A DNA stretch of 64,000 bases from Diphasiastrum complanatum (GCA_029204225.1 CM055095.1:17446934-17510933), one strand, 5' to 3'. Numbered from the stretch's first letter, positions 56,201-60,740 are shown. A program made the numbers and translations. The notes: generated by a model not told the origin, from the letters alone.

Positions 56201-56459
56201 TACAAGGTCAAACATAAATAACACATCCAGCTAGCCCCAATCCCTTAAATAAGTAACGTATATAACTGAGAGATAAGAATGCTAAAGCAGTGAGATATGA
56301 TGCGTTCACATACTTGGCAGCAATGCTGAAGACATAATCAGGGTCACCAGGCTTTCCAAAGCTGGCCTGGATGGTGTTGGACAGATTGTAACGCTTGCAA
56401 TGAAGAGCACCAGCAGCAGTGGGATTGGAGGGTGCTGCAGGAACATCATCGGTAGCCAT
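19866..56459 (-). CDS. GTS1: WDR89/GIGANTUS1-like WD40-repeat protein, 8 exons over 36.6 kb
   Basis: Joined coding exons (transcript order): 56459-56314, 41936-41729, 36384-36286, 35934-35860, 35724-35614, 27828-27737, 24481-24397, 20246-19866. All introns are GT-AG and all phases agree, giving 398 residues, about the length of Arabidopsis GTS1. WD40 features: GH at 80-81 leading to SADGTIRAWD (103-112); VLCWDWR (152-158); H...VRFHP to SASVDGL (exon 5); LWCLTHIETL (exon 6); GGH...WTGGEDGRLCSWS (exon 8). The C-terminus RHSPY is also typical of plant GTS1. The family forms a beta-propeller scaffold. GTS1 is linked to growth and germination control in Arabidopsis. No frameshift or internal stop was seen. 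Identification rests on recognition of conserved blocks, and exon joins on sequence signals, not on transcript data. Confidence 0.92.
21950..22190. repeat. Minisatellite of about 21 bp unit in GTS1 intron 7
   Basis: About a dozen degenerate copies of a unit close to GGGCCTTTACGACTGCTTAC, with variants such as GCTTACGCTTGCTTATGG. Because the unit is near 21 bp and has no stop in three frames, three overlapping open frames arise (21933-22206). These are products of the repeat, not genes. It ends in GGGGCCC. No inverted terminal repeats or flanking duplication were recognised. Confidence 0.85.
22572..22848. mobile_element. hAT MITE, 277 bp, with TTCGAAACG word arrays
   Basis: Perfect 11-bp terminal inverted repeats (CAATGTTTCAT ... 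ATGAAACATTG) are flanked by an exact 8-bp duplication, ATGACAAG at 22564-22571 and 22849-22856, as hAT transposition leaves. About 70-100 bp at each end is built from TTTCGAAACG/GAAACGCGTTTC words. The centre holds A-runs and no gene. It is non-autonomous and lies in GTS1 intron 7. Confidence 0.92.
24397..24481 (-). CDS. GTS1: GTS1 exon 7
   Basis: 85 bp. Acceptor CTTTTAG|C completes a Ser codon, then IWNFEDATLEADFGDTRTKA and SMNWSLSP. Donor CCC|GTAAGC in phase 0. Confidence 0.9.
25097..27300 (+). pseudogene. hAT transposase pseudogene, copy 1 (BED to dimerisation domain)
   Basis: Lies in GTS1 intron 6. Order: BED-type zinc finger (25097-25333; RWWCRRYC, one residue too many between the Cys pair, then TRVKAYLLGA); Ser/Pro/His-rich linker (25500-25900); MFYDLNLPFSIANTEVFKAV; the DUF659-type core (26080-26460; FVTKKRTVLIVSRTYNILDL, PIPTWFAYHLVVID); and the hAT C-terminal dimerisation region at about 27131-27300 (WWHMFGGPTPSLRRVAIRVL, SVYERN, stop where the family has Trp, ALIYTNKHKKLS). 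Multiple stops and shifts. It is the only one of the three copies that reaches the C-terminus. Confidence 0.88.
27737..27828 (-). CDS. GTS1: GTS1 exon 6
   Basis: 92 bp. Acceptor AATGCAG|GTTTC, donor GAG|GTATGT in phase 2. Encodes VSSVGTSIAKVGFYG and LWCLTHIETL, which follow exon 5 in family members. It is too short to appear as an open frame of any size. Confidence 0.92.
28790..30890 (-). pseudogene. Penelope-like element reverse transcriptase remnant
   Basis: Minus strand in GTS1 intron 5, N to C: FFSKGTKFCPP (about 30840); LLRKFHRHFVISYVDKCSNN with FAFVCKKF (about 30620-30560); NLPFLCVAWKFHKVPKRPRF and IVAGYKTTLTDLSKWLN; CLKALLPSINGLW; SWILNDSVGILEVIKFF (29670-30108); QTIGIPMRTNCVVHLVNFYL, FSYEFEFIQRL (29340-29450); CNFLDLSISQ, IFDKR, NLNIIRMPHISSN (about 29000-29150); and YRFSRLCTNRDAFLDQSSNL (28900s). 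These are the ordered signature blocks of Penelope RT, which uses a telomerase-like enzyme. Frames are broken, the central DD box is lost, and a 398-bp piece is duplicated. No endonuclease follows at the C-terminal side. Confidence 0.9.
29801..30629. repeat. 398-bp tandem duplication inside the Penelope-like RT
   Basis: 29801-30198 and 30232-30629 are identical but for one C/T difference that I could find (offset 431 bp). The 33-bp spacer AGGAACTTTATGAAATTTCC... is itself a near copy of 29937-29967. The duplication repeats the FHKVPKRPRFIVAGYKTTLT block. It is either very recent or an assembly artefact. Confidence 0.95.
30901..33055 (+). pseudogene. hAT transposase pseudogene, copy 2, truncated 3'
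   Basis: Lies in GTS1 intron 5 inside the Penelope-like element. The left edge is a GTTCCGAAC-word array (30901-30978) and T-run. A BED finger at 31276-31400 (RWKCPFCQSDYSSTLTRVRA, HLVG) is followed by one frameshift near 31530. Then come a Ser/Thr/Pro linker (31581-31900), MFYGLKLPFAIADTHLFKDV, MADGWTDMRSRSVVNILISS (first catalytic Asp), a second shift near 32260, VVTHNASNC (His where the family has the second Asp), IVWTPCAAHSIDLMFKEI and RRKRRALAMFRMHSRLDLRK. The frame stops at a splice donor-like CAG|GTATGT (32901). The dimerisation exons are missing, and a GAAACGCG-word terminus of another element closes the segment. Confidence 0.88.
33009..33055. repeat. GAAACGCGTTTC word array, right terminus of a hAT-like element
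   Basis: GAAACGGGTTGAAACGCATT, TAGACGCGTTTCTAGAAACG, ending CGCAGTG. Its reverse complement (GCACTGCGTTTCTAGAAACG) nearly matches the start of the array at 34752, so both are termini of one element family, facing away from each other. Confidence 0.65.
33059..33620 (-). pseudogene. GIY-YIG endonuclease remnant of the Penelope-like element
   Basis: Minus strand, upstream of the Penelope RT and separated from it only by hAT copy 2. One frame from 33620 runs through FNFLSRCNLNKLHNFGEGPI and NNHIRILNRLRRLGEKHVHS into RVIYVIYYI, a stop, then SMVYVGQTFRSAF, which fits the GIY-YIG core (xIYxIxx...xYVGQTxRS). Later stops and shifts follow. The order EN-then-RT suits the Naiad/Chlamys-type Penelope elements with an N-terminal nuclease. 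A chance neighbour from a second copy is the alternative. Confidence 0.6.
34430..34640 (+). pseudogene. Gypsy gag-like remnant
   Basis: One frame reads WMNLQQTDQVQYTWQEFEQA followed by FLKEFLPERYKKIWF, matching the gag core (WWxxLxxxxxxxxTWxEFxxxFxxxFxPExxxxxxxxEF). It is short, isolated, and ends at a stop near 34637. It lies in GTS1 intron 5. Confidence 0.65.
34752..34860. repeat. GAAACGCG word array plus T-runs, left terminus of a hAT-like element
   Basis: CACTGCGTTTCTGAAACGCG opens a series of TCTGAAACGCG/AGAAACGCGGTT words running to about 34825, followed by T-runs and GGTTTTTTTATGGGC. The T-run/TGG block resembles the middle of the MITE at 22572. The matching right end was not found nearby. 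Confidence 0.65.
35108..35195. repeat. GC-rich inverted-repeat block
   Basis: About 88 bp of GGGGCC/CCCCGG words in an AT-rich intron, including the hairpin TTGGGGGGCGTTGCCCCCAA (35149-35168) and CCCCCGGACCC facing ACCGGGGGTCTGG. It lies about 420 bp before the exon 5 donor in coordinate terms, in GTS1 intron 5. No family recognised. Confidence 0.7.
35614..35724 (-). CDS. GTS1: GTS1 exon 5
   Basis: 111 bp, 37 codons, phase 0. Acceptor TTTCCAG|GTGC, donor AGT|GTGAGT. Encodes VRFHPVRKEKLISASVDGLM then CTFDTKGDINDEDGMES, the most diagnostic block of the WDR89 family. Confidence 0.94.
35860..35934 (-). CDS. GTS1: GTS1 exon 4
   Basis: 75 bp, 25 codons, phase 0. Acceptor TTTGCAG|GTTC, donor CAG|GTATGG. 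Encodes VLCWDWRTKQQLACLED followed by CHTEDVTQ, a WD strand and the start of the next blade. Confidence 0.92.
36286..36384 (-). CDS. GTS1: GTS1 exon 3
   Basis: 99 bp, 33 codons, phase 0 at both ends. Acceptor GAGCAG|GTAG, donor CAG|GTAACA. Encodes LWSFSVGGSSGNLFAAGGRA, the FSFxxGGxxxNLxAxG block of the family. Confidence 0.92.
36410..37690 (-). repeat. LTR-like sequence with polypurine tract, minus strand
   Basis: On the minus strand, ACATTAAGGGGGAG|TGTTAG (near 37320-37303) is a polypurine tract followed by a typical LTR start, so a 3' LTR should extend to lower coordinates, toward 36410. The internal side (37320-37690) has no recognisable domain. Frames such as 36568-36882 resemble no known protein. 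The outer LTR end was not found. Confidence 0.45.
38013..38164. repeat. 76-bp tandem repeat, two copies, with TTGAC palindromes
   Basis: Copies at 38013-38088 and 38089-38164 share GTGTCACTCATxxATTGGACC and TGTCCCAGTG. Each ends in a palindrome, TTGACCGGTCAA (38073) or TTGACTAGTCAA (38148). They lie just 3' of a minus-strand gypsy pol end, where its U3 would be, so they may be LTR enhancer repeats. Confidence 0.85.
38410..38875 (-). pseudogene. Gypsy chromovirus pol C-terminus with chromodomain
   Basis: Minus strand: SYADQHRMPRGFVVGDMVFL, QVPKDSKTLKTGKCYKLSPR, YCGP, a stop, KIVKRISDASYKLDFPKTCK, then VHPVFHVSRLKRVL and the chromodomain-like RVLDRRERHLRNHLIREYLV, AWHGRPLSDAT, followed by TAG exactly where the conserved Trp is expected. 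This is the integrase tail plus chromodomain that directs chromovirus insertion. It is fused at about 38875 to hAT copy 3, so the rest of pol is gone. Confidence 0.88.
38876..40451 (-). pseudogene. hAT transposase pseudogene, copy 3, truncated 3'
   Basis: Minus strand in GTS1 intron 2. BED finger at 40400-40260 (GWTCRFCHGPFVSTLTRLKG, HLLGA); Pro/Gln/Gly-rich linker (40130-39480); core at 39392-38890 with YGCLIMSDGWSDTRRRPVIN (first catalytic Asp), FYRAIDASRGG, IVWTPCAAHIIDLILGDIG and FVTRKRRALALFCTFSSLDL. The stretch that should carry the second Asp (TDNASNC) is deleted between VVQ and YPAIVW. The dimerisation region is lost at the gypsy junction. Confidence 0.88.
40452..41728. other. 5' flank of hAT copy 3 and intron 2 start; no gene
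   Basis: Contains AAACCCTA-type telo-box motifs on the plus strand (AACCCTAAACCCTA near 40600-40640), that is TTTAGGGTT upstream of the minus-strand hAT frame, and CT-rich tracts (40755-40930). The rest, to the exon 2 donor at 41728, is intron without recognisable coding sequence. Confidence 0.6.
41729..41936 (-). CDS. GTS1: GTS1 exon 2
   Basis: 208 bp, residues 49-118. Acceptor TTTGCAG|T completes the codon left by exon 1, and donor CAG|GTACTG ends in phase 0. Contains MAVSLSTHAIKTYSPFSGQF and the first clear WD40 unit, GH...SSSADGTIRAWD. Confidence 0.93.
42200..42570. repeat. Diverged tandem repeat of about 175-180 bp, two copies
   Basis: Two successive blocks share GAAGGTAAC(A/C)(G/A)CCAAGTC, (G/T)TATCT(C/T)AAATATG, CGACAC(A/G)A, GCTAAAGCTTC and ACCTTC-type segments in order. 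They may lie in an LTR, because CTTAATAGTGGGAA|TGTTAG on the minus strand near 42770-42752 looks like a polypurine tract plus LTR start. This would be the 3' side of the intron 1 gypsy or of another minus-strand element. Confidence 0.55.
42780..43950. other. No gene recognised; possible gypsy 3' internal remnant
   Basis: GTS1 intron 1, between the candidate LTR start near 42757 and the copia insertion at 43955. No frame shows a domain. By position it should be the continuation of the minus-strand gypsy element interrupted by the copia. Confidence 0.4.
43955..44401 (-). repeat. 3' LTR of the 7.0-kb copia
   Basis: 447 bp, TGTAGG...CTAACA on the plus strand (TGTTAG...CCTACA on the element strand). 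Contains a short AG run and an ACTATAAAAATGG TATA-like box (near 44098). Abuts the polypurine tract at 44402. Confidence 0.95.
44402..44410 (-). other. Polypurine tract of the 7.0-kb copia
   Basis: Element strand TAAGGAGGG directly before the 3' LTR start TGTTAG. This primes plus-strand DNA synthesis. Confidence 0.85.
44471..45160 (-). pseudogene. Copia RT with catalytic core deleted
   Basis: An open 229-codon frame: WEDAMQDEYDSLMKNRIWVL, VDLPHGKKAIGSKWV, then directly LLHFYLGLEFVQEGVEIFIS, QECYIGQILKQFKMEDCKPV and ATPMETGLEL, ending RPDIS. The fingers-palm stretch with FAPVAK, DVxxAFLNG, QAPRAWY and YVDD is absent between KWV and MVFETSELGLL, and no RNase H follows. The frame stays open across the deletion, so a shortened protein could be made but could not copy DNA. 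Confidence 0.88.
45103..46661 (-). pseudogene. Copia protease-integrase region
   Basis: 46661-45849: protease start DSGATRHMT, VLYVPGIKKNLLSVSTM, gag-pre-integrase LWHARFGHLNFASLKKL and CEGCIHG, integrase FDLVHSDVCGPMRTES (Asp 1), FVTFIDDFSRFTWIYPMKAK and LCTDRGGE (Asp 2), then a stop. 45797-45441: TPYTPQQNGVAERKNRTLME (Glu) and RCPTKALKVLTPYEVWYGKK. 45603-45103: AYAFVPNELRTKLEDKGVKC and IFVGYSSESKGYRLFN. Three frames joined by one stop and frameshifts. Catalytic residues are otherwise in place. Confidence 0.92.
46630..46935 (-). pseudogene. Copia gag zinc-knuckle segment
   Basis: KKGKCHYCKRYGHFIKDCKK is a standard CX2CX4HX4C knuckle, followed by an acidic tail that leads toward the protease, one frame away. 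On its N-terminal side gag is cut at 46975 by the nested element. Confidence 0.9.
46976..47409 (+). repeat. 5' LTR of the nested copia relative
   Basis: 434 bp, TGTTAG...CCTACA, with CTATTTATATGTAC as TATA region (about 47260) and a CT-rich leader. It is clearly related to, but diverged from, the LTRs at 43955 and 50506. Confidence 0.9.
47410..47421 (+). other. Primer-binding site of the nested element
   Basis: TGGTATCAGAGC, complementary to the 3' end of initiator tRNA-Met, directly after the LTR. Confidence 0.9.
48250..49469 (+). pseudogene. Rearranged copia gag/pol frames of the nested element
   Basis: 48250-48540 is gag-like: LDGTNYSSWSCKLRFCI, then FKSAWETLLKMYRIKDSS (AKEAWDxLxxxYxxKDS block). 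After a deletion, 48970-49320 parallels the 7.0-kb element at 45160-44800: AVGQPATASCWLSGFLRDSK, GGNTHASPKSVPYADF, REDVMVKEYHTLLYVSCGKK. No protease, integrase, RT or RNase H core is present. A 57-bp exact tandem duplication sits at 48857-48970. Confidence 0.75.
48857..48970. repeat. 57-bp exact tandem duplication
   Basis: CATTTTAAGCCTATGTTACA... occurs twice head to tail (48857-48913 and 48914-48970) without a difference. At 19 codons it keeps the frame open. Confidence 0.97.
49646..49875 (-). pseudogene. Copia gag N-terminus of the 7.0-kb element
   Basis: MAKESEAIGSLFSEDRLDVT, NYSLWSYMMKNLLIAKGLWD and LVNGDEERP are the usual copia gag start (LxGxNYxxWxxxMxxxLxxxxLWxxVxG), followed by a Ser-rich stretch and SSEEQKKWET. 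The frame is cut there by the nested LTR stub. ATG at 49875 is the natural start, about 620 bp inside the PBS. Confidence 0.9.
50494..50505 (-). other. Primer-binding site of the 7.0-kb copia
   Basis: Plus strand GCTCTGATACCA is TGGTATCAGAGC on the element strand, directly next to the 5' LTR. Initiator tRNA-Met type. Confidence 0.95.
50506..50956 (-). repeat. 5' LTR of the 7.0-kb copia
   Basis: 451 bp, the partner of 43955-44401, ending CTAACA on the plus strand next to the GAGCT duplication. The TATA-like AATTATAAAAATG (near 50650) and AG run are conserved. Confidence 0.95.
50962..52717 (-). pseudogene. Gypsy pol remnant: RNase H and integrase
   Basis: Minus strand in GTS1 intron 1. 52717-52558: RNase H end, AQWAKLMQKFDHEIRYIRGI, SNQVADSLS. 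52291-51944: integrase zinc and core, MVRREFYWPKFKPNVESYVI, CKPCQLAKAECLKPGGLLHP, WESIFVDFVVGLTRSQW, DSIWVVVD. 51850-51526: EFAYNNR-like and MIMYGFQPRFPVAVE. 51200-51000: LxTxxYYKLSTRYCGPF-like, then YELEIQGKSIAHVSRLKLSL. Stops and shifts throughout. A hAT-like MITE (51218) lies in the tail, and copias bound it on both sides. With the gag start at 55222 it forms one dismembered element. Confidence 0.88.
51218..51508. mobile_element. hAT-like MITE with GGACGCG word arrays
   Basis: About 290 bp in the gypsy tail. Both ends are made of GCGTCC/GGACGCG words (GGACGCGAACGTGCGTCCGC; TTGGACGCGTCCAACCCCGC) around T and A runs. An 8-bp near-duplication flanks it, CAGTCACT (51210) and CAGTCATT (51509). 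Terminal inverted repeats are imperfect (GGGACCCGG facing CCCGGACCC). By analogy with the MITE at 22572 I call it hAT-like. Confidence 0.65.
52718..53495 (-). repeat. 3' LTR of the truncated copia
   Basis: 778 bp with TGTTGG...TTCAACA ends on the plus strand, next to TTTTGAGGCG on the element strand as a weak polypurine tract. Contains repeated CACACGTGTG-like words (52846, 53238, 53400-53440). Confidence 0.7.
53531..55011 (-). pseudogene. Copia integrase tail, RT and RNase H, core deleted
   Basis: 55011-53914 is a 365-codon open frame: VERKNRSLCECAKALRL, FWGEAITCPNYLCNRLP, KVFGCICYVHIPLEVRKKED, GYRIYDPISKKVKVSRDVLF, SWKDAMQVEFDARMENQTWE, KARLVAKGFLQTKGIDYDET, FAPVAKLVTIRLIICLA, LFQLDVTNAFLNGFLEEEIY and SLYGLKQAPRAWYSR. 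The RNase H then follows directly at 53954-53531: DRKSTSAFATFLCGGVMSWL, SLSSTESEYKAL, KEIKLHHVSSSECVADILTK, LRYALGVVD. The YVDD half of RT is gone. The very long undamaged frame shows this copy is young compared with its neighbours. Confidence 0.92.
55075..55222 (-). pseudogene. Gypsy gag N-terminus
   Basis: MPRGSSFSND, stop, DPSLHEALQKVIQQIL, then stops and ISQDELKVTQLI: a gag start of the same minus-strand gypsy whose pol end lies at 50962-52717. ATG at 55222. It is cut near 55070 by the truncated copia. Confidence 0.55.
55430..55690. repeat. Three diverged tandem repeats of about 100 bp in gypsy leader
   Basis: TATTTAGCTATGGG...GGGCTAGGG, TATTTGGCTATGGG...CGGCTAGGGCACGCGTATCC and GGACTAGGGCACACATATCC recur with CAATATCAC/GTATCA ends. 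They lie between the gag start and the PBS of the intron 1 gypsy. Confidence 0.6.
55765..55776 (-). other. Variant primer-binding site of the intron 1 gypsy
   Basis: Element strand TGGTATTAGAGC, one base from the initiator tRNA-Met PBS TGGTATCAGAGC. The LTR should follow toward 56200 (TAATATGACT junction), but its limits are not clear. Confidence 0.55.
56314..56459 (-). CDS. GTS1: GTS1 exon 1 (start codon)
   Basis: Encodes residues 1-48 plus two bases. The Pro/Ala-rich start is followed by RYNLSNTIQASFGKPGDPDY and VFSIAA, which matches the conserved N-terminal block of plant WDR89 homologues. Donor is AA|GTATGT (phase 2). ATG at 56459 has G at +4. The frame stays open upstream to a TAG near 56546 but without another ATG, so this start is preferred. 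Confidence 0.88.
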
Positions 56460-56783
56460 CGAAGGCGCGAGTGGTGCTCCACTGGATGCCTCCTGCTGTC
56501 GCTGGTAATGGCGCTCCAACACCAGGCAAAAGGGTTTAGCCCTCTAAACCCTAACTAACATGAAAAGCCACAAGGCGCAGCCTCATTTTTTTTTGGTTGG
56601 TTTAGTAACATTTTTTTAGTAAACCTTGTACCATAGAGGAAATGTTGGGTTGGAACCATCATCCATGTTATATTGATATCCACTGGAAAATTGACACCCT
56701 TTTAAAGTTAGTAACATTTGTATGCACGATATGAAGCATTCATATAGACATAATACCAGGCCTCACCATACTATGCGCATCCC
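56460..56783 (-). promoter_or_regulatory. 5' UTR and promoter region of GTS1
   Basis: Upstream of the ATG the first 60 bp are GC-rich and open in frame. Beyond 56546 the sequence becomes T-rich with AAACCCTAACTAAC-type motifs. No clear TATA box. A retroelement frame on the other strand begins at 56784, so the promoter is at most a few hundred bp unless it runs into the repeat. Confidence 0.5.
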
Positions 56784-58400
56784 ATGGCACCCGACGACAT
56801 GGTGCCCGACAAGATCCTGATAGAAGACGACGACGATGACACGGCACCTCAAGCGGCATCCCAACAAGCCCCAACAAGCAGTACCACCACCTCGGTCGGG
56901 CCACAGGATGTCACGACGGCCTACCAAAACTTGGGTACCTTACTTCAAGGTTTGGTAGCGGCCAAATCTGCTTTGGACGGCCGAGTGGTTGAATTGGCCA
57001 CAACACCAAGCTGCGAGCAGAAATCACCCAACTCCAGCAAAACCTGTTGATTACACAGCAACATGAGCAAGCCAAAGAAGCAGGTCTGCACGAGGCCCAC
57101 CTACAAAAATATATTAAGGGCATCTTCCGGACCATGACGGACGCTCAAGCTAAGGTCCAAGAAGCGCAGCAGCATGCACATCAGCAGCTAGCCCCACTCC
57201 AGGCCCAGATCTTAGTGGCTGAAACTTAAAATCAACGTTTGGGAGCAGAGGTTTAGGCTTTGCAAACAAAAAAATCCACTTGGTTAGCACAACCGATGCC
57301 CACCAACCGACCGCTCACCCAATACGAAGCAGATTATCCAACGTGTCAAGTGGAGCTTTTCATGCAGACGCTAAGTGGCTACCAAGCAACTTTTGACAAC
57401 TATCGCCAAAGCGCCCTAAGCGAATTAGCACAGCCAAGGCGGCTCTTAAGTATTGTCAACAGCACATCGCCCAGCAGCCACAACTGACCCCGGTAGTCAT
57501 TCCACCACTACCAATTCTAGATGTTGCACAAGCTGACACGGGCCAAGATCAAGGATCAGACACAGCGGGACAGATAGATCAAGATCAAGGCCCGGATCAA
57601 GGCCTAGACACCACCCAAGCACAAGGCCAGAGCCAAGACAACACAGTAGGGGAGCAACAGGCCTCAACCTCCCAAGAATCGCGATCAATATCGGCCAGTC
57701 GTGCCTTTCGTCGACCATAAAGCGTGGAGGAGGAAATGAACAAATTCCTCGTGAATTACCCCATGAATCCTCCCGCGGCGGTTGGCACATCACGTTTTTA
57801 GCCAAAGACATCAAGGGAAATGGTTGGCTTGCCTTTCGGCATTTGGGCCACGCACTTTTGAAAAAGATCCAGCGGCCATTAGGGCTTATTTGACCAGCCC
57901 ACGTCAATTGCGAATAAATCCAGATTTCGTCTCCATTCCACGACGATCAAAATGGGCGAAATGTGGAACCCCCTTGGACCAGATCACCCTCATAACACTC
58001 AACTGGCCAAGGATTTACTCGGAGCATGGATGGGGTACGAATGTAGATGCCAAAAGGGCTCTCGTCCAATTTTCTAAACTAAAACTCAATTGCCCTGATC
58101 CCATAGTACGCGCGGCAGCCAAATTCGCCCGGGACTTAGAGTTTTTTATGGGCGTTTCCACCAACGGGACAACTTTTTACCACCCATCTTTTTTTATCCT
58201 AACAAAGCCCTAGCATCAGAAAAGATTGAAGACCAAATTCCAATGGCTCGAGTGTACTATAGAGCAACATCCTTGGCAAATTTCAAATATGGATCGACCA
58301 ATTTTGGCTCACAGGCGTCCATAGGTCCTTTTTTCCTTCCAAAAATGCGAAAAGCCAAAAAAGATTGGAATTTATGGAAGAAGTAACGAGCTACCTCATC
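56784..58400 (+). pseudogene. Orphan coiled-coil ORF (retroelement gag-like, unrecognised), second type
   Basis: In order: acidic start (LIEDDDDDTAPQAASQQ), TTAYQNLGTLLQGLVAAKSA and a Gln/Ala/Lys-rich coiled coil (57010-57480; QQHEQAKEAGLHEAHLQKYI, AQAKVQEAQQHAHQQLAPLQ). Then come an Asp/Gln repeat linker (57520-57660, GQDQG, DQDQGPDQG), and a globular stretch at 57782-58213 with FGPRTFEKDPAAIRAYLTSP, NPDFVSIPRRSKWAKCGTPL, LNWPRIYSEHGWGTNVDAKR and ARDLEFFMG. Several frameshifts and stops. I do not recognise the family. The LTR-like sequence 90 bp after its decayed end, and the same arrangement at 12151-13541, point to a retroelement. Confidence 0.5.
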
Positions 58401-58488
58401 CGACAACAGAGGTCCCTACTAGCCTCATAGTGCCCTATTGAGGGTATGACTTGTAAATATGTAAAAACATAAAATTAGACAAAAAATA

Positions 58489-59158
58489 GAGTTGCGAGGG
58501 CCATGGCATCTTGCATGTATAAGCCCACAACCCAATGAGCACTGTAAATAGAATACTCAAATAAACTAGACTTGGGCCATGTGGTAAATAATGTAAAATG
58601 GCCCAAAGTCTAAGTTAACTAAGTTTTGTAGCTAAGTTCTAAATTAGAATAATAGGACAAAATGGTAGGTGGGGTGTGCTTTCTTGTGCACCATAGATTC
58701 TAGTGTGTTTCTTTTGAAGGGCTAGGATGAAAATCCAAACTTCGTATAATAGCCAATAGAAACCAAGGGGCAAGGGCATCCCCAAAGATAAAAAGTCACC
58801 TCTTGTACTTCACTTTACATGCTAATTGAGAGGAAGAGACTCTATCACTTTGAGTACTCAAGCATCCCCATGTGCTATTGCTCTTGTGTCATATGCTCTT
58901 GTTTGAAGCTTTCTATTTTCTATTGTTTGTATTTCATTGTTTATGATAGTTAAAGCTTTTCCATTTGATGCATGCAATAGCTAATGAGTGCCTCCCTCTA
59001 ACTCTCTCTCCCACCTATTCCAAGATTTAGTGTGTGGTTAGTGTTATATGGGGCTAGAGTTAGTGTGGTTAGTATTAGTTTGTGTAGAATGCAACTAAGA
59101 AGCAACTAAGCATAGTTAGAATTCCTACCCTTGTGGTTCTAACCCCTTTTTGACAAGC
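58489..59158 (+). repeat. LTR-like sequence, copy 2 of the pair with 13541
   Basis: Shares with 13541-14260, in order: GTTGCGAGGG(C)CATGGCATCTTG, TATAAGCCCA...CCCAATGAGCAC, ACTTGGGCC, AGCCAATA, AGGGGCAAGGG, GTGCTATTGCTCTTG, TCTATT...TTCATTGTTTATG-like, and TTGACA at the end. It keeps a CCAAT box (58753) and a degenerate TATA (58788). The copies are clearly diverged, so they are not the two LTRs of one young element. Confidence 0.6.
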
Positions 59159-59199
59159 GGAGGGTTGCTCACCACCATTGCTACACACCCTACAATGAT

Positions 59200-60740
59200 G
59201 CAAGGAATGAGAGGTGGTATATGGATTACATTTGGTTTGTTAGTAACTGATTAAGCCTTATCCCTAGAGTTGGAACTCTTAGATGGAAGGGATTTGGGAA
59301 TCTTATTACTAACCTGAAGGGTAATAAACCATGTGTGGAACCTCTTGGCAATTTAGTAATTGATTATTGTAATCTGTGAGAAACAAAATTTATGGGCTCT
59401 CTAGTGCTTGGTGGAATAGATATGCACACTTTACGATATGGGAAATCCAGATGGATTTTTAAGATCTCTGGAATGTCGGATATGACTACAAAGATCTTCT
59501 AGAAGGAATGAAATTCCTTGTACCAATTCAGATATAGATATTGGAAATCTATTATCCGGTTATTTTGAATTCAAAATGGTCCTTTTTGTCAATAAATACA
59601 CGGGCTATTTCAACAGCATACGAACGATATTCCATATCTGGGTCAATGACTAGTGGTATTCTTAGATGTTATTTTTATCTACAGTGAATCGCTTAAGGAA
59701 CATGGGAGAATTCAATGGTTAGAAGTATTGTTTGGAATTGGTTAAAGATTGGATCCTATGTTTGAATATGAGATAGCCAGATAATCTTTTTGATTTTCTA
59801 ATTATTAGATCTAGAAGCAAATAACTTTTTTTTGGAGGGAATACTGATTTGAAACATCAGTGATTTCAAAGGGAAATTGTTGTGTGAGAGTGATTTGTAG
59901 ATCAGTGGTTAGTAATTACAATAATGGTAATGCTAATGGGTGAAACCATTGGTTATTTTGTTTAGGATATCTGGGGATATTATGAGATATAAATCCAGAT
60001 CCCTAATGGTATCTCGTAAATTTCAAATCGGAAAAAGCTATTTCTCACTTTTTTAAAGTGCCCTTACTTCTTTTAAATTTATCAAATATGGACGTCAGAT
60101 TAAATTCATATAATCGTTCCAGTATGAAAATTATTTATTTTCTAAGGAACTATTATCATCATGTGAATTACTACTTGTATGGTTAAGACTTGGAGTTTGA
60201 GTTATTCCAAGATAATTGCATTTCAATTTCTTATATCTAGATTCTGTTTTATGCATAGATAGATCTCAAATGGTTGATGGTTATTGTAACTCGTGTTGAA
60301 AATGTTTGGAAGAAAAGTCCTATTTATAATAGAGTGCATCCTACTTGGAAGGCACTTATTATTGACTTTTCATGATTCAGATATTTTCATGTGTCATCTC
60401 TCTAGCTGATTTTTATAAGAAATTTGAGATTTCTTTTAAAAGGAGGGGTGATAGGTAAAATTCTATCAATTGCACAGTTTTTGGATAAGATAAATTTTCT
60501 AGGGATTGTGTAAACTAGTTTGGAACTAAAGGTGGTTTGAGATTTGAAATTGGAAATCATTATAAGTAGTTCAAATTAAGATCAAATGTCACTAATCCTA
60601 GTTTCTCGGATAGAAGTAAGTTGGATCATGGGAATGTCTATGTTCGATCGATCTACTCTTAGCTTGGATGCTAGGATCAGGGAAATGGTTGATTATGTTG
60701 GATTTTTACTCTCCTAAATCCCATGTTAATCTAGTTCCAT
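59200..60740. other. No gene recognised
   Basis: 1.5 kb of AT-rich sequence with no frame of 60 codons on either strand and no known motif. GGATAT/ATCCAGAT-like words recur. It may be the internal non-coding part of a non-autonomous element starting at the LTR-like sequence upstream. Confidence 0.45.
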
